A stretch of 64,000 nucleotides of DNA from Chryseobacterium culicis (GCF_002979755.1 NZ_PCPP01000002.1:496001-560000); one strand, 5' to 3'. Positions 24,945-34,160 are shown, numbered from the stretch's first letter. Made by a program: numbers and translations. The notes: generated by a model from the letters alone, not told the origin.

Positions 24945-27092
24945 TTATTCTTTATTCTTTACCAATACCCATCCTGAATATTTGGTTTCGGTATTGTCTT
25001 TATTGTTTTCGTTCCATGAGATCGTGTACCAGTAGGTTCCGGTAAGAATTTTCTTACCAAAGGCTGTTCCGTCCCAAGAGAAGTTATTCATTCTATTTGC
25101 TTCATGAAGTTTGTTTCCATATCTGTCATATACAATGAAGACTAGATTTTTCTTGTAAGCTAATGCTGAGTAGTCAATAACATCATTTACGTTATCTCCG
25201 TTAGGCGTAATAGCGTTAATAAGGTTAGGAACCGTCACAGTTACCTGAATAGGAGTACAGTTGTAAGTATCTTTTACATAGATTGTGTTCTCTCCTCTAG
25301 GAAGTCCTGTAAATATATTGGAATCCTGCCAGTTAACACCATCTACAGAATACTTGTAAGGAGGAACTCCACCTGAAGCTGTTACAGTGATATTATTGTT
25401 GTTAATTTCTATTCCTGAGATTACAGGCTGAAGACTTGCGTGTACACGTACTTCCTGAAGGGTGAAACATTTTCCGGTCTGAAGTTTTACCCAATAAACA
25501 CCCACACCTACGTTGTTGATCGCTTGTGTAGTTTCACCTGTGCTCCATTCGTAGCTTACAAATCCAGGTCCTGCATCTAAAGTAGTTTTGGCTTCTGCAC
25601 AAATCGTTTTATCCTTTAATACAGCTGATTTTACCGGAGGTAATACAATCAGTTCTATCTTAGCAATCGAATAACACAGCTTGTCATTATCTACTCTTGC
25701 ATATACCGTTTTGCTTTCTGAAAGATAGTTTAATGCCATTACAATAGGGTTTGTCTGTGCTTGGGCATCAGCTATAGAGGTATAATATTTGATAATCGTT
25801 CCGGCAGGTGTTGGAACAGCTACTCCGATATCTGCTTTAGAAAGGTCAAATGTTGAGCGGGTAACATCGTTATCAATATAACAGTTTTGCAGTACAGCGT
25901 CTTTCAATACAACCGTAGGGTAGAATAATAATCTGATCGTAGTGGTTGCAATACATCCGAAAGTAGAAACTACTTTTACGTATATCGTTGTTTCGGGAGA
26001 AGTATAGTTGGCAGGATCTGTAATTTCATTAATCTCTGCGTTCATATCAGCAATGGTAGCATAATACTTAATGGTTGCACCACCACCTCCAAATACATTG
26101 GCTGTTGTTAAATTATATTTTGCAGTACCGGCTCCATAGTTGTTACAAGAGTATAAAGTGGCCGCATTGGCTGAAATACCCACGTTGACAAATTTAAATT
26201 TCCCTGTTATGAAACATCCGTTAATAGGGTTGTTCGGATTGTTTGGATCTTGGTATACAACTCGGTAATAGTATGTTGTAACCCCATCAACAGTTGCTAC
26301 TGTAAGAGGGCTTTGTCCTGTAAGAGCATCGTTGGTTGTTTTATGATAACTAACCTTGAAGTTAGGGCTGTTACCATTGATGATAGCTGCAGAAAGTGTT
26401 GTAAAATCAAACTGCGTAGGTAATGCACAAACCATCACCTGGTTCGGGTCAGTAGGAGTAGCTCCAGGAATTCCCGGTGCAATAAATGGGTTAGGGGAAA
26501 GAACCGGATCGTTAAATGCGGAACTTAAACTTGCCGTACCCGACCATTCTAAAGAGAAACCATTAACGGATCTACTGAAGTTGTCAATCACCAAATAATA
26601 TGTTTGACCTGCCAGCACATCCATGTAAGGACTCCATTTACCATTGTTCATACTGGATGTAACGCCAGGAGGGTTAGTAGGGAATACTGCAGGTGGAGCA
26701 AGAGTAAGATCCAGACCTGTGTCTCCCGGAGTACCGCTATAGTTACATCTTATAGGCTGTATGAAGACATGATCTGCATTCTGTAAAGAAGCACAACCGT
26801 TTGCTGTTGGCCCATACACTGCAAAGTCATAATCGTCCCCTTGATCGTTAGGTTTTATTTTAAATGCCAGTGTTCCTGGTGAGGATACCGTGAAGGTGTA
26901 CCAAACGGTATATCTTTCATTGGTACCAAGACATCCTCCGTTTTGGTTAAGAATTTCTATGATATTTCCAGGTCCTGAAGGGGTGTAAGAAATGTCAGAG
27001 TTACCACAGATGGGAATTGCTGTGACACAGTCTGACTGTGAAAAGGCCATTTGCGTTATCAATAAAATAAAAAGAAGTAATATTTTTTTCAT
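24945..27092 (-). CDS. Secreted modular protein with T9SS type B sorting domain (paralogue 3)
   Basis: 715 residues. The signal peptide (about 1-19, LLITQMAFSQS) is followed by a PPC-like beta domain (about 20-190; AIPICGNSDISYTP, NERYTVWYTFTV, GTLAFKIKPNDQGDDYDFAVYGP, GQTYYLVIDNFS). Further segments are a spacer domain (about 200-305), two Ig-like repeats, a PKD-like segment (TLDAGPGFVSYEWSTGETT) and the type B sorting domain (ITPNGDNVNDVIDYS to KNKE). It is presumably a cell-surface or secreted protein of unknown ligand. The N-terminal half pairs with the gene at 27192, but the C-terminal 200 residues pair with the lectin-type gene at 20238. Confidence 0.92.
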   Translation of the reverse strand: MKKILLLFILLITQMAFSQSDCVTAIPICGNSDISYTPSGPGNIIEILNQNGGCLGTNERYTVWYTFTVSSPGTLAFKIKPNDQGDDYDFAVYGPTANGCASLQNADHVFIQPIRCNYSGTPGDTGLDLTLAPPAVFPTNPPGVTSSMNNGKWSPYMDVLAGQTYYLVIDNFSRSVNGFSLEWSGTASLSSAFNDPVLSPNPFIAPGIPGATPTDPNQVMVCALPTQFDFTTLSAAIINGNSPNFKVSYHKTTNDALTGQSPLTVATVDGVTTYYYRVVYQDPNNPNNPINGCFITGKFKFVNVGISANAATLYSCNNYGAGTAKYNLTTANVFGGGGATIKYYATIADMNAEINEITDPANYTSPETTIYVKVVSTFGCIATTTIRLLFYPTVVLKDAVLQNCYIDNDVTRSTFDLSKADIGVAVPTPAGTIIKYYTSIADAQAQTNPIVMALNYLSESKTVYARVDNDKLCYSIAKIELIVLPPVKSAVLKDKTICAEAKTTLDAGPGFVSYEWSTGETTQAINNVGVGVYWVKLQTGKCFTLQEVRVHASLQPVISGIEINNNNITVTASGGVPPYKYSVDGVNWQDSNIFTGLPRGENTIYVKDTYNCTPIQVTVTVPNLINAITPNGDNVNDVIDYSALAYKKNLVFIVYDRYGNKLHEANRMNNFSWDGTAFGKKILTGTYWYTISWNENNKDNTETKYSGWVLVKNKE

Positions 27093-27155
27093 TGTTAAAA
27101 CTATTTTTGTTAAACAAATTTGAAATCAATAAATTTTATCATTATTTGTAAAAGA

Positions 27156-27178
27156 AAAAGCCGCCAAAGCGGCTTTTT
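27156..27178 (-). terminator. Intrinsic terminator of the fourth T9SS gene
   Basis: AAAAGCCGC / GCGGCTTTT stem, three-to-four-base loop, 14 bases after the stop at 27192. A-rich and T-rich flanks make it work on the minus strand. Confidence 0.9.
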
Positions 27179-27191
27179 ATATTGTTAAGAA

Positions 27192-29264
27192 TTACTCTCT
27201 GTTTTTTACAACAATCCAACCTGAAAACTTGAAAGGAGTGTTCTTCTTGTCATTCTCATTCCATGTTACAGAATACCAGTAAGTACCAGTTGGGATTTTC
27301 TTGCCGGCAATTGTGCCATCCCATTTGTAACCATTGGATTTGTCTCCCTGGTGGATTTTTGTTCCATATCTGTCAAAGATACTTAAAACTAGGCTTTGTT
27401 TATCTGCCATAGCAGAATAATCTACAACATCATTTACACCATCTCCGTTTGGAGTGATCATATTGATAAGGTTAGGAACTACTACGGTAACTTCAATAGG
27501 CTCGCAGTCATAAGCATCTTTTACGTATACTTTATAAGTTCCTCTTGCTACATTGGAGAATGTATTAGAGGCTTGCCATAAAATTTTATCCATAGAGTAC
27601 TGGTAATCCGGTGTTCCTCCTATCACATTGATTGTTAATGTAGTGTTGGAGATATCAACGTTGGTTACTACCGGTTGCTCAGAAGGATATACGGTCACCT
27701 TTTGAGTGGCAACACATTCTCCTGTTTTTAATTTTACCCAGTAAACGCCCACTCCTACATCTTTGATAGACTGGGTTGTCGCTCCTGTACTCCATTCGTA
27801 GCTTTTAAATCCAGGTCCGGCATCTAACGTTGTTGTATCTTCTACACAAATGATTTTGTCTTTCAGAACACTAGACGTTACCGGAGCAATTACAGTTAAA
27901 CCAATTTTTACTACTACAAAACATCCTCTGGTATCAGATACTCTTACGTAAACCAAACCACTTGGTGCAATATAGTTAGCATTTAAAATCTGGTTGGTTC
28001 CATCTACTGCATCTGTCAGTGAAGGGAAATATTTTTTAGTGATACCTGCTTGCGGTGTAATGACAGCAGCGTTATCAAGGTTGAATAAAGCTGTGGAAGG
28101 ATTGGCTTCAAGAAAACATGATCTTAATTCTGCATCTTTTGCGATAATTGCCGGGTAGAACTTAAGGGTAATTTCTGCAATATCAGTACATCCGAATACA
28201 GAAGTTACTTTTACATATATTTTACCTTCTGCAGAAACAAACTGATAAATGTTTGTAATCTCATTGATTGAGTTATTCAGATCATATAAAGTATAATAAT
28301 ATTTTTTGGTTGCCGTAGGATCAGCAAAAACAGCGGCCGTAGTAAGGTCATACATTGCCGTACCTGCATTGTTGTTGTTACAGCTTGTTAGCGTAACGTC
28401 TGTAGCTGTTATGGTACCATCTTTAAATTTAAATTTACCAGTCTGTCTACATTTGTTAATAGGACTGTTAGGATTCGTAGGATCCGTATAGTTGATGCTA
28501 TAGAAATACACTCCAACAGGAGTAACTGTTTGAGGCCCAATAAGAGGGTTGTTACCTGTTAAGGCATCATTTTGGCTGGTATGATAGCTGATGCTGAAGT
28601 TAGGGTTACCGTTCAGAATTCCTGCTGATAATGAGGCAAAATCAAAAGTAGCCGGGTTTGAACATATCACAACTTCTCTTGGATCATTAGGATTAGCTCC
28701 CGGAACTCCCGGTGGGATAAACGGATGAGGCTGTATATTCGGATCTGTGAATGGAGAAGATAAAGTAGCTGTTCCACCCCATGATAATTTGAATCCGTTA
28801 GCCGTTTCTCTGTGGTTATTTACAATCAGATAGTAAGTCTGGCCAGGCAATACATCAAGGTATTTTACCCATTTGTCTCCTGTTGCATCCTCACTAAGGT
28901 CTGTTGAGGTCATGTTAAGACCTGTGTTTCCGCTTTGTCCTGAATAAGAACAACGGATCGGAGCTCCAAGATTACCACAAGATTTGTTAGGGCCATATAC
29001 TCCAAAGTCATAATCATCTCCCTGATCATTAGGGATAATTTCAAAGGTAAGGGTTCCTGCTGTAGCTATGGTAAAAGAATACCATACAGAGTACTTTTCA
29101 TCAGAAGTTAAACATCCGCCCAAATCTTCTGCAATGTCCCCGTGTCCGCCTGGTGTATATGAAATATCCGAGTTACCACAGACTGCCATTGCAGTATTAC
29201 AGTCTGATTGGGCAAATAGAATATGTGAAAATATGAGTAAGAAAACAAGTAATGTTTTTTTCAT
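27192..29264 (-). CDS. Secreted modular protein with T9SS type B sorting domain (paralogue 4)
   Basis: 690 residues. Architecture follows paralogue 3: signal peptide (ending ILFAQS), PPC-like domain (AMAVCGNSDISYTP, EKYSVWYSFTI, PNDQGDDYDFGVYGP, GQTYYLIVNNH), spacer, two Ig-like repeats (CNNNNAGTAMYDLTT and CFLEANPSTALFNLD), PKD-like segment, and type B sorting domain (ITPNGDGVNDVVDYS, IFDRYGTK, GTYWYSVTW). The C-terminal third is most like the lectin-type gene at 17817 (shared LDAGxGFKSYEWSTGATTQSIK and KFSGWIVVKNRE). It lies 99 bases upstream of paralogue 3, and each has its own terminator. Confidence 0.92.
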   Translation of the reverse strand: MKKTLLVFLLIFSHILFAQSDCNTAMAVCGNSDISYTPGGHGDIAEDLGGCLTSDEKYSVWYSFTIATAGTLTFEIIPNDQGDDYDFGVYGPNKSCGNLGAPIRCSYSGQSGNTGLNMTSTDLSEDATGDKWVKYLDVLPGQTYYLIVNNHRETANGFKLSWGGTATLSSPFTDPNIQPHPFIPPGVPGANPNDPREVVICSNPATFDFASLSAGILNGNPNFSISYHTSQNDALTGNNPLIGPQTVTPVGVYFYSINYTDPTNPNSPINKCRQTGKFKFKDGTITATDVTLTSCNNNNAGTAMYDLTTAAVFADPTATKKYYYTLYDLNNSINEITNIYQFVSAEGKIYVKVTSVFGCTDIAEITLKFYPAIIAKDAELRSCFLEANPSTALFNLDNAAVITPQAGITKKYFPSLTDAVDGTNQILNANYIAPSGLVYVRVSDTRGCFVVVKIGLTVIAPVTSSVLKDKIICVEDTTTLDAGPGFKSYEWSTGATTQSIKDVGVGVYWVKLKTGECVATQKVTVYPSEQPVVTNVDISNTTLTINVIGGTPDYQYSMDKILWQASNTFSNVARGTYKVYVKDAYDCEPIEVTVVVPNLINMITPNGDGVNDVVDYSAMADKQSLVLSIFDRYGTKIHQGDKSNGYKWDGTIAGKKIPTGTYWYSVTWNENDKKNTPFKFSGWIVVKNRE

Positions 29265-29431
29265 AAGAGTAGATTTTAAAAAGAAATATTAAAAGTTTTT
29301 TTTACTAAAAAAATGCTGTCCTTTATCTGATATAAAAAATGATGCGCTGATCATTAAGTGAATTTTAAAGCTTTTATATCAAAAAAAACTGATCATCCGA
29401 TGTATTCAGAAGATCATGCATTTTCTTACGG

Positions 29432-30037
29432 TTAATTTGTTCCTATCAACTGTTTTCCCCAGCTAGGTGAACCGGATGAAGGGGTTGATGTTTCAAATTC
29501 TTGGGCTGCTTTTTGATATAACTTTATTGCTTCTACCTTGTTTCCTTGTTTTTCAGCCATTTCAGCTTTTAAGAAGGAAAGTCTTGGGTTATTCTTTAAA
29601 GTTGTTTCGGCTTTATTCATGAAGCTTGTAACAGTCTTTAGTTCCTTTTTGGGATCTGCAGTTGTTTTTATCCTGATTTTCTGAAAATGAATAAGAGCAA
29701 GAAGAAGGTTTACTTCTCCGTTATTCTTTTCCGAAGCAAGTGCCTGCATTGCCAGCTTTCTTGCAGACTCATTAGGATCTCCAAGAGGGCTGTTCGGGCT
29801 GTTCTTTAACAGGAAATTTGTTTTAAGATATAATGCTGCAGCTGCATAGTAATTAGCCTGCCATTTTTCTGAAGTTTTAGCCTCTGAAAACTTAGAGAAA
29901 AGCATATCATAGTCGTTTTCTGTTTTAGCAGTATTGAGCTGCAGAACAGTTTGTTGTAAGGTTTGATCTGAAAAAAATTGAGCATTCATCAGAGAACCTG
30001 CCATGAGAAAGCTCAAAAATAGTAAAAGTTTAGTCAT
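29432..30037 (-). CDS. Exported TPR-like protein
   Basis: 201 residues from MTKLLLFLSFLMAGS. The longer in-frame start at 30058 falls inside the putative promoter element, so the shorter start is preferred. A signal peptide (about 1-20, ending LMNAQ) is followed by helical repeats; the C-terminal AEMAEKQGNKVEAIKLYQKA is a recognisable tetratricopeptide unit. It is probably a periplasmic scaffolding protein. Function unknown. It lies 167 bases upstream of the paralogue 4 gene, and no cotranscription can be shown. Confidence 0.72.
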   Translation of the reverse strand: MTKLLLFLSFLMAGSLMNAQFFSDQTLQQTVLQLNTAKTENDYDMLFSKFSEAKTSEKWQANYYAAAALYLKTNFLLKNSPNSPLGDPNESARKLAMQALASEKNNGEVNLLLALIHFQKIRIKTTADPKKELKTVTSFMNKAETTLKNNPRLSFLKAEMAEKQGNKVEAIKLYQKAAQEFETSTPSSGSPSWGKQLIGTN

Positions 30038-30055
30038 AGGGGATATTTTATGAAG

Positions 30056-30063
30056 CAAATATA
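30056..30063 (-). promoter_or_regulatory. Putative -7 element (TATATTTG) of the TPR-like gene
   Basis: TAnnTTTG on the minus strand, 19 bases before the start at 30037. It overlaps the alternative upstream start codon and therefore decides against it. Confidence 0.5.
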
Positions 30064-30245
30064 AAAAATTATTAACGTTAAATTAAAGATTTTGAGATAT
30101 ATTTAATGAAAGTAATATATTGGTTTTTAATATGGTATTTTATTCTTTAGGTTGAATTATATGGAGATCGTAAAGATATGAGTGGTTTTAATGAATATTT
30201 ATAGTTTAATTCTTTTATAAGGTTTTAAAAAACAGGTATAAAATA

Positions 30246-30280
30246 AAAATCAGAATAGAAAAACGTTCTATTCTGATTTT
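30246..30280 (-). terminator. Intrinsic terminator of the MFS transporter gene
   Basis: A 15-base stem AAAATCAGAATAGAA / TTCTATTCTGATTTT with a short loop, about 60 bases after the MFS stop at 30341. The surrounding 30064-30245 stretch is AT-rich with nothing else recognisable. Confidence 0.8.
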
Positions 30281-30340
30281 AAGTATTTCGAATTCTGATT
30301 TTTTTTGTCTCAGATTTTAAATAGACTGATAAACAATAAA

Positions 30341-31582
30341 TTAATATTGCATCTTTCTCAATTTAGGATTGGTACTTCCTACAAGCAAAGCAATTAAAAC
30401 AGTCATACAGCCGCCAAATACAACGGAGCGTACAACCCCTAATAATTTAGCCATAAGTCCACTTTCGAATTGCCCCATTTCATTGCTGGACATAATGAAA
30501 ATTGAATTCACACTCAGAACACGTCCTCTGATATGATCAGGTGTTTTCAACTGAACAATTGTACCTCGGATAACCACGGAAATTCCATCAAGCATACCAC
30601 TCATCACCAGGAACATAAAAGACAACCAGTACAGCTTTGATAAGCCGAATCCAATGATGCATAGTCCGAATCCCGTAACAACGACAAGAAGTATTTTTCC
30701 CTGATTTTTTCGCAGAGGGACAATCGACAAAATAGTAATAATACACATGGAACCAATGTCTGAAGCTGCATTCAATAAACCGAAGCCTTCAGCTCCTGAA
30801 TTTAAAATATCTGTTGCAAATACAGGGATCATTGCCACCGCACCCCCGAAAAGTACCGCAAACATATCAAGACATAAAGCACCCAGAATTTCTTTGGTTT
30901 TAAAAATATAAGAAATCCCTTCACGCATACTTTCCACTATATTCACCGTTTCTTTTTTATATTCTGAATACTGCTTATGGAGCTGCCAGAAAAATAATGA
31001 GGCAACAAATATTAATGCTAAAATAGCAACCAGAGTCCATTTTACGCCGATGAATCCAATAAGAACACCACCAATTGCATGTCCGCAAACAGAAGAGATC
31101 AGGAAAGTGGCCTGGTTCAGAGTTACTGCATTCGGAAGGTTTTCCTTCTTTACAATTTTAGGAATCATAGAAGGAACGATAGGCCCGATAAAAGCCCTTG
31201 CTATTCCCGTAAAAAAGATAACTCCATAAATATAATATGTAATCTGATGACCGGTGAAATGCATTTCTACATCCAGAAAGGCCGGAATCAGCAGAAGCCC
31301 GATCAGGAAAATGTAAGCATAATTGCAGATGAGAAGCAGCCTCTTTTTTTCATTCATATCAATAACATGTCCCGCATACAGCGCACAGCTTACAGCAGGA
31401 ATAACCTCTGAAAGTCCGATAAGGCCTATTGAAAAGGGATCTTTTGTTAATTGATACACCCACCATCCTAATAAAGTGGCAAGCATTCTGAAAGCTAAAA
31501 CAATAAAAAATCTCCCGGTGAGAAGATTTCTGAATTCAACATTTTGTAATGTTTGTAACGGGGTAAAGGAAATCATGAACAA
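30341..31582 (-). CDS. MFS transporter (EntS/MFS_3-like)
   Basis: 413 residues with about 12 membrane helices. The N-terminal LGWWVYQLTKDPFSIGLIGLSE and the loop AGHVIDMNEKKRLLL (helix 2-3 motif A position) fit the MFS_3/enterobactin-exporter branch, as does FIGPIVPSMIPKIV. These proteins export small molecules by proton antiport. No substrate genes are adjacent. The start could be Met1 or Met3 (MISFTPLQTL); I keep the longer form. It appears to be a single gene with its own strong hairpin downstream. Confidence 0.85.
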   Translation of the reverse strand: MFMISFTPLQTLQNVEFRNLLTGRFFIVLAFRMLATLLGWWVYQLTKDPFSIGLIGLSEVIPAVSCALYAGHVIDMNEKKRLLLICNYAYIFLIGLLLIPAFLDVEMHFTGHQITYYIYGVIFFTGIARAFIGPIVPSMIPKIVKKENLPNAVTLNQATFLISSVCGHAIGGVLIGFIGVKWTLVAILALIFVASLFFWQLHKQYSEYKKETVNIVESMREGISYIFKTKEILGALCLDMFAVLFGGAVAMIPVFATDILNSGAEGFGLLNAASDIGSMCIITILSIVPLRKNQGKILLVVVTGFGLCIIGFGLSKLYWLSFMFLVMSGMLDGISVVIRGTIVQLKTPDHIRGRVLSVNSIFIMSSNEMGQFESGLMAKLLGVVRSVVFGGCMTVLIALLVGSTNPKLRKMQY

Positions 31583-31668
31583 AAATAGCCCTAAAAATTT
31601 ATTTAAGGCTATTCATATGACAATTTCTGAAAGATATATTAAATATATCTCAAAAGATAAAATCTATT

Positions 31669-32031
31669 TTAGTCAGCTCTGGAAGAACTCAATACGATGG
31701 CTGCAACTCCTGCTGCACCAATGATAGTAGCTCCTGCAGCAATTCTTGCTTTTCTTCTGTCTTTTACAGCCGCTACATTTGATTTAGGAATAATTACTTC
31801 TGTACTGTCTTTTTTACCGGCTGTACCTACAAGATTTTCGCCAACGACATTTCTGAATAAGATGGTCTGTTTTGGAGAGCCGTCTCTCATAGTGACTTTA
31901 TATACTTTTCCGGCTTCAAGATTAGAATAGTTGTTTTTTGAAATATCTTCGCTGTATTTTGTCGTAGCACAAGACGTAATAACAAATAAAGACGTTAGTA
32001 AAGATGATTTCAACAGTACAGATGCTTTCAT
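31669..32031 (-). CDS. Small lipoprotein with C-terminal hydrophobic segment
   Basis: 120 residues. A lipoprotein signal ends in ITSC (Cys at residue 21). The body (about 35-90) has a short beta domain (AGKVYKVTMRDGSPKQTILFRNV, cut here by Gly-Asn turns) with the basic stretch KDRRKARI, and then a Gly/Ala-rich hydrophobic segment (about 97-116) that could span or lie on a membrane. It is like small envelope proteins common in Chryseobacterium; no function is known. It is monocistronic with a promoter core 19 bases upstream. Confidence 0.65.
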   Translation of the reverse strand: MKASVLLKSSLLTSLFVITSCATTKYSEDISKNNYSNLEAGKVYKVTMRDGSPKQTILFRNVVGENLVGTAGKKDSTEVIIPKSNVAAVKDRRKARIAAGATIIGAAGVAAIVLSSSRAD

Positions 32032-32049
32032 TATTTTCTTTTAGTTTTT

Positions 32050-32057
32050 CAAATTTA
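32050..32057 (-). promoter_or_regulatory. Putative -7 element (TAAATTTG) of the small lipoprotein gene
   Basis: TAnnTTTG match on the minus strand, 19 bases before the start codon at 32031. Confidence 0.45.
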
Positions 32058-32100
32058 TAATTTTTTTCGAATATACGTTTTCGGAATTGAAAAAATATGA

Positions 32101-33600
32101 TTAAAGTTTGTAAATTTCTAAGAGATTTGCAATCTTTCTGTCATTAGCCAATCTCGGAGTCTTATTCTGGCCTCCTAATTTTCCCTGAGATTTGGCATAT
32201 TCATGAAAGGCATTTTTTTTAAGTCTCGTAATGTGTAGCTTCTGTAAAATATTTCCTGAAATCAAATCATCATAATAAGTATTCCTTGCCCGCAGCTGTT
32301 GATCCAGTTCCTCTCTGAATGCTTCCAAATGCTCCGGTTCTTTTTCAAATTCAATCAGCCATTCGTGATAAGGAAGGCCTTCGGATGGATTTACCTGAGG
32401 AGCAAGATGAAATTCCGTAATCTGTGCCGGATATTTTTCAAGCGTAGCTTTCATAGCCTCTTCTATTTCAAAGGCAATCACATGTTCTCCAAATGCAGAA
32501 GTAAAATGTTTGGTTCTTCCGCTTACCAAAACCCTGTACGGGTCTTTGCTGATAAACCTTACAACATCTCCAATAGAATATGCCCATAATCCGGAATTAG
32601 TGGTAAGAATCAGCGCATAATCTTTATGAAGTTCAATTTCTTTTAACGTTAATCTTCTCGCTCCGGGCTTACCATATTCTTCCAAAGGAATAAATTCATA
32701 GAAAATTCCATGATTAGTCAATAGCAGAAGTCCTTCTTTGGTATAGTCGTCCTGGAAGGCAAAAAAACCTTCAGATGCCGGGAAAGTCTGAACAATATCT
32801 ACTGTACCGCCCAATAATTCTTCCATTTTATCCCGGTACGGTTCATAGTTGACTCCTCCGGTTACAATAAGCTGAAGATTAGGGAAAAGCTGTTTGATCT
32901 TTTTACCATGTTTTTCCGATAGTTTCTCAAAATACATAATCAGCCATGGTGGGATTCCAGAGATCAGTGTCATGTTTTCACGTTCTGTTTCCTCAATGAT
33001 TTTGTCTACTTTGGATTCCCAGTCTTCCATAATGTTGGTTTCCCAGCTTGGAAGGCGGTTTTTTTGGAGGTAATTAGGGATGTGATGGGCTACAATGCCG
33101 GATAATCTTCCTGTTTTTATTCCGAATACCTCTTCAAGCTCCGGGCTGCCCTGCAGAAAAATCATTTTTCCGTTGACGAAATCAGCATTGTTTTTTTTGC
33201 TGATATAATGAAAAAGGGCACTTTGAGCTCCTGCAATCTGAAATGGCATTCCTTCCTTGGAAATTGGAATATATTTAGATCCTGAGGTTGTTCCCGAAGT
33301 TTTGGCAAAATATTCCGGAGTTTCTGTCCATAGAATATTAGACTGTCCTTTTTTTACCCTTTCAATATAAGGTTTCAGATCTTCATAGTCGGCTACAGGA
33401 ACTCTGTCCTGAAATTCTTTTACAGAATGGATATTTTCAAAATCATGTTCACGCCCAAAAAGTGTCTTTTGAGCAGTGTTTACCAGAGAAATTAATAGAT
33501 CATCCTGATTTTTCTCAGCATTTTTTTTGAAATCCTCTGCTTTTTGGACATGTTTCTTTGCCCAGATCAGCGCCGCATTTTTCTTGAAGAAGTTTAACAT
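32101..33600 (-). CDS. GH3-family acyl-adenylating protein
   Basis: 499 residues, typical of bacterial GH3 homologues. The ATP/AMP-binding P-loop-like motif is FAKTSGTTSGSKYIPIS (residues 98-114), with a second motif around VTGGVNYEPY and a third around YEFIPLEEYG, then LTTNSGLWAYSIGDVVRF. GH3 enzymes of plants adenylate hormones such as indole-acetate or jasmonate and join them to amino acids. Bacterial members are widespread in Bacteroidota but their substrates are mostly unknown. It is a single gene with no pathway neighbours. The start codon is five bases from a promoter core. Confidence 0.9.
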   Translation of the reverse strand: MLNFFKKNAALIWAKKHVQKAEDFKKNAEKNQDDLLISLVNTAQKTLFGREHDFENIHSVKEFQDRVPVADYEDLKPYIERVKKGQSNILWTETPEYFAKTSGTTSGSKYIPISKEGMPFQIAGAQSALFHYISKKNNADFVNGKMIFLQGSPELEEVFGIKTGRLSGIVAHHIPNYLQKNRLPSWETNIMEDWESKVDKIIEETERENMTLISGIPPWLIMYFEKLSEKHGKKIKQLFPNLQLIVTGGVNYEPYRDKMEELLGGTVDIVQTFPASEGFFAFQDDYTKEGLLLLTNHGIFYEFIPLEEYGKPGARRLTLKEIELHKDYALILTTNSGLWAYSIGDVVRFISKDPYRVLVSGRTKHFTSAFGEHVIAFEIEEAMKATLEKYPAQITEFHLAPQVNPSEGLPYHEWLIEFEKEPEHLEAFREELDQQLRARNTYYDDLISGNILQKLHITRLKKNAFHEYAKSQGKLGGQNKTPRLANDRKIANLLEIYKL

Positions 33601-33604
33601 GGGT

Positions 33605-33612
33605 CAAATTTA
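33605..33612 (-). promoter_or_regulatory. Putative -7 element (TAAATTTG) of the GH3 gene, nearly leaderless
   Basis: TAnnTTTG on the minus strand, ending five bases before the ATG at 33600. Confidence 0.5.
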
Positions 33613-33664
33613 TAAATAAGTAGAGAATCTGGAATCATTTTTTATAAAGCTTCACATAAAAAAA

Positions 33665-33686
33665 CCGATGGAACAGGTTCCATCGG
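33665..33686 (-). terminator. Intrinsic terminator of the KKDGTPDKRYK repeat protein gene
   Basis: CCGATGGAA / TTCCATCGG stem with a four-base loop, 50 bases after the stop at 33736. The minus-strand side is followed by T residues. Confidence 0.8.
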
Positions 33687-33735
33687 CTTTTCGAAATTTG
33701 ATTATGAAAATAACAACTATATGTTAATGTTATGC

Positions 33736-34032
33736 TTATTTGTTGGCCTTATATCTTTTATCAGGCGTACCGTCTTTTTTCAGGTGTTTGTTTTCTTTAT
33801 ATCTCTTATCCGGTGTACCGTCTTTTTTCATTTTGGCAGCCGGTTGTGCAGGCTTCGCCGCTTTTGCATCCATGGCCGGTTTTGCAGCTTTTACTTCTGC
33901 TGGTTTAACAGCTTTTGCAGCCGTTGCTTTTACAGGTGGATGTGCGGTAGCGCTTGTAGCGGGAGCAGTCTGCTGAGCAGTGGCAAGTCCTAATCCCAGG
34001 ATCAAAGACATTGCAGATAAGAATTTTTTCAT
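33736..34032 (-). CDS. Small exported Ala/Lys/Pro-rich protein with KKDGTPDKRYK repeats
   Basis: 98 residues. A signal peptide (about 1-19, ending LATAQ) is followed by a low-complexity Ala/Lys/Pro region (about 20-67). Two copies of KKDGTPDKRYKxNK follow (about 69-82 and 85-98), the last at the very C-terminus. The repeat looks like a short extracellular motif, strongly basic and with a DGTPDxRY core. Members with varying repeat counts appear, from memory, in Chryseobacterium. Function unknown. It has its own terminator, and the gene is short but the signal peptide and repeat make it convincing. Confidence 0.7.
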   Translation of the reverse strand: MKKFLSAMSLILGLGLATAQQTAPATSATAHPPVKATAAKAVKPAEVKAAKPAMDAKAAKPAQPAAKMKKDGTPDKRYKENKHLKKDGTPDKRYKANK

Positions 34033-34160
34033 AAGAATTAATGTTTGTTTTTTGTTGAATAAAGATATACAAAAAGCAGGCTAGAAAGTTGGGTTTTTGA
34101 AACTTAACTAAAGTTTATTACAGCTTAAAAAAAAATTAAAACGCTTCATTTATCATAAAA

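Noticed and set aside
29386..29421. Possible hairpin after the TPR-like gene (TGATC...GATCA)
   Set aside because: Only a five-base stem; too weak to call a terminator.
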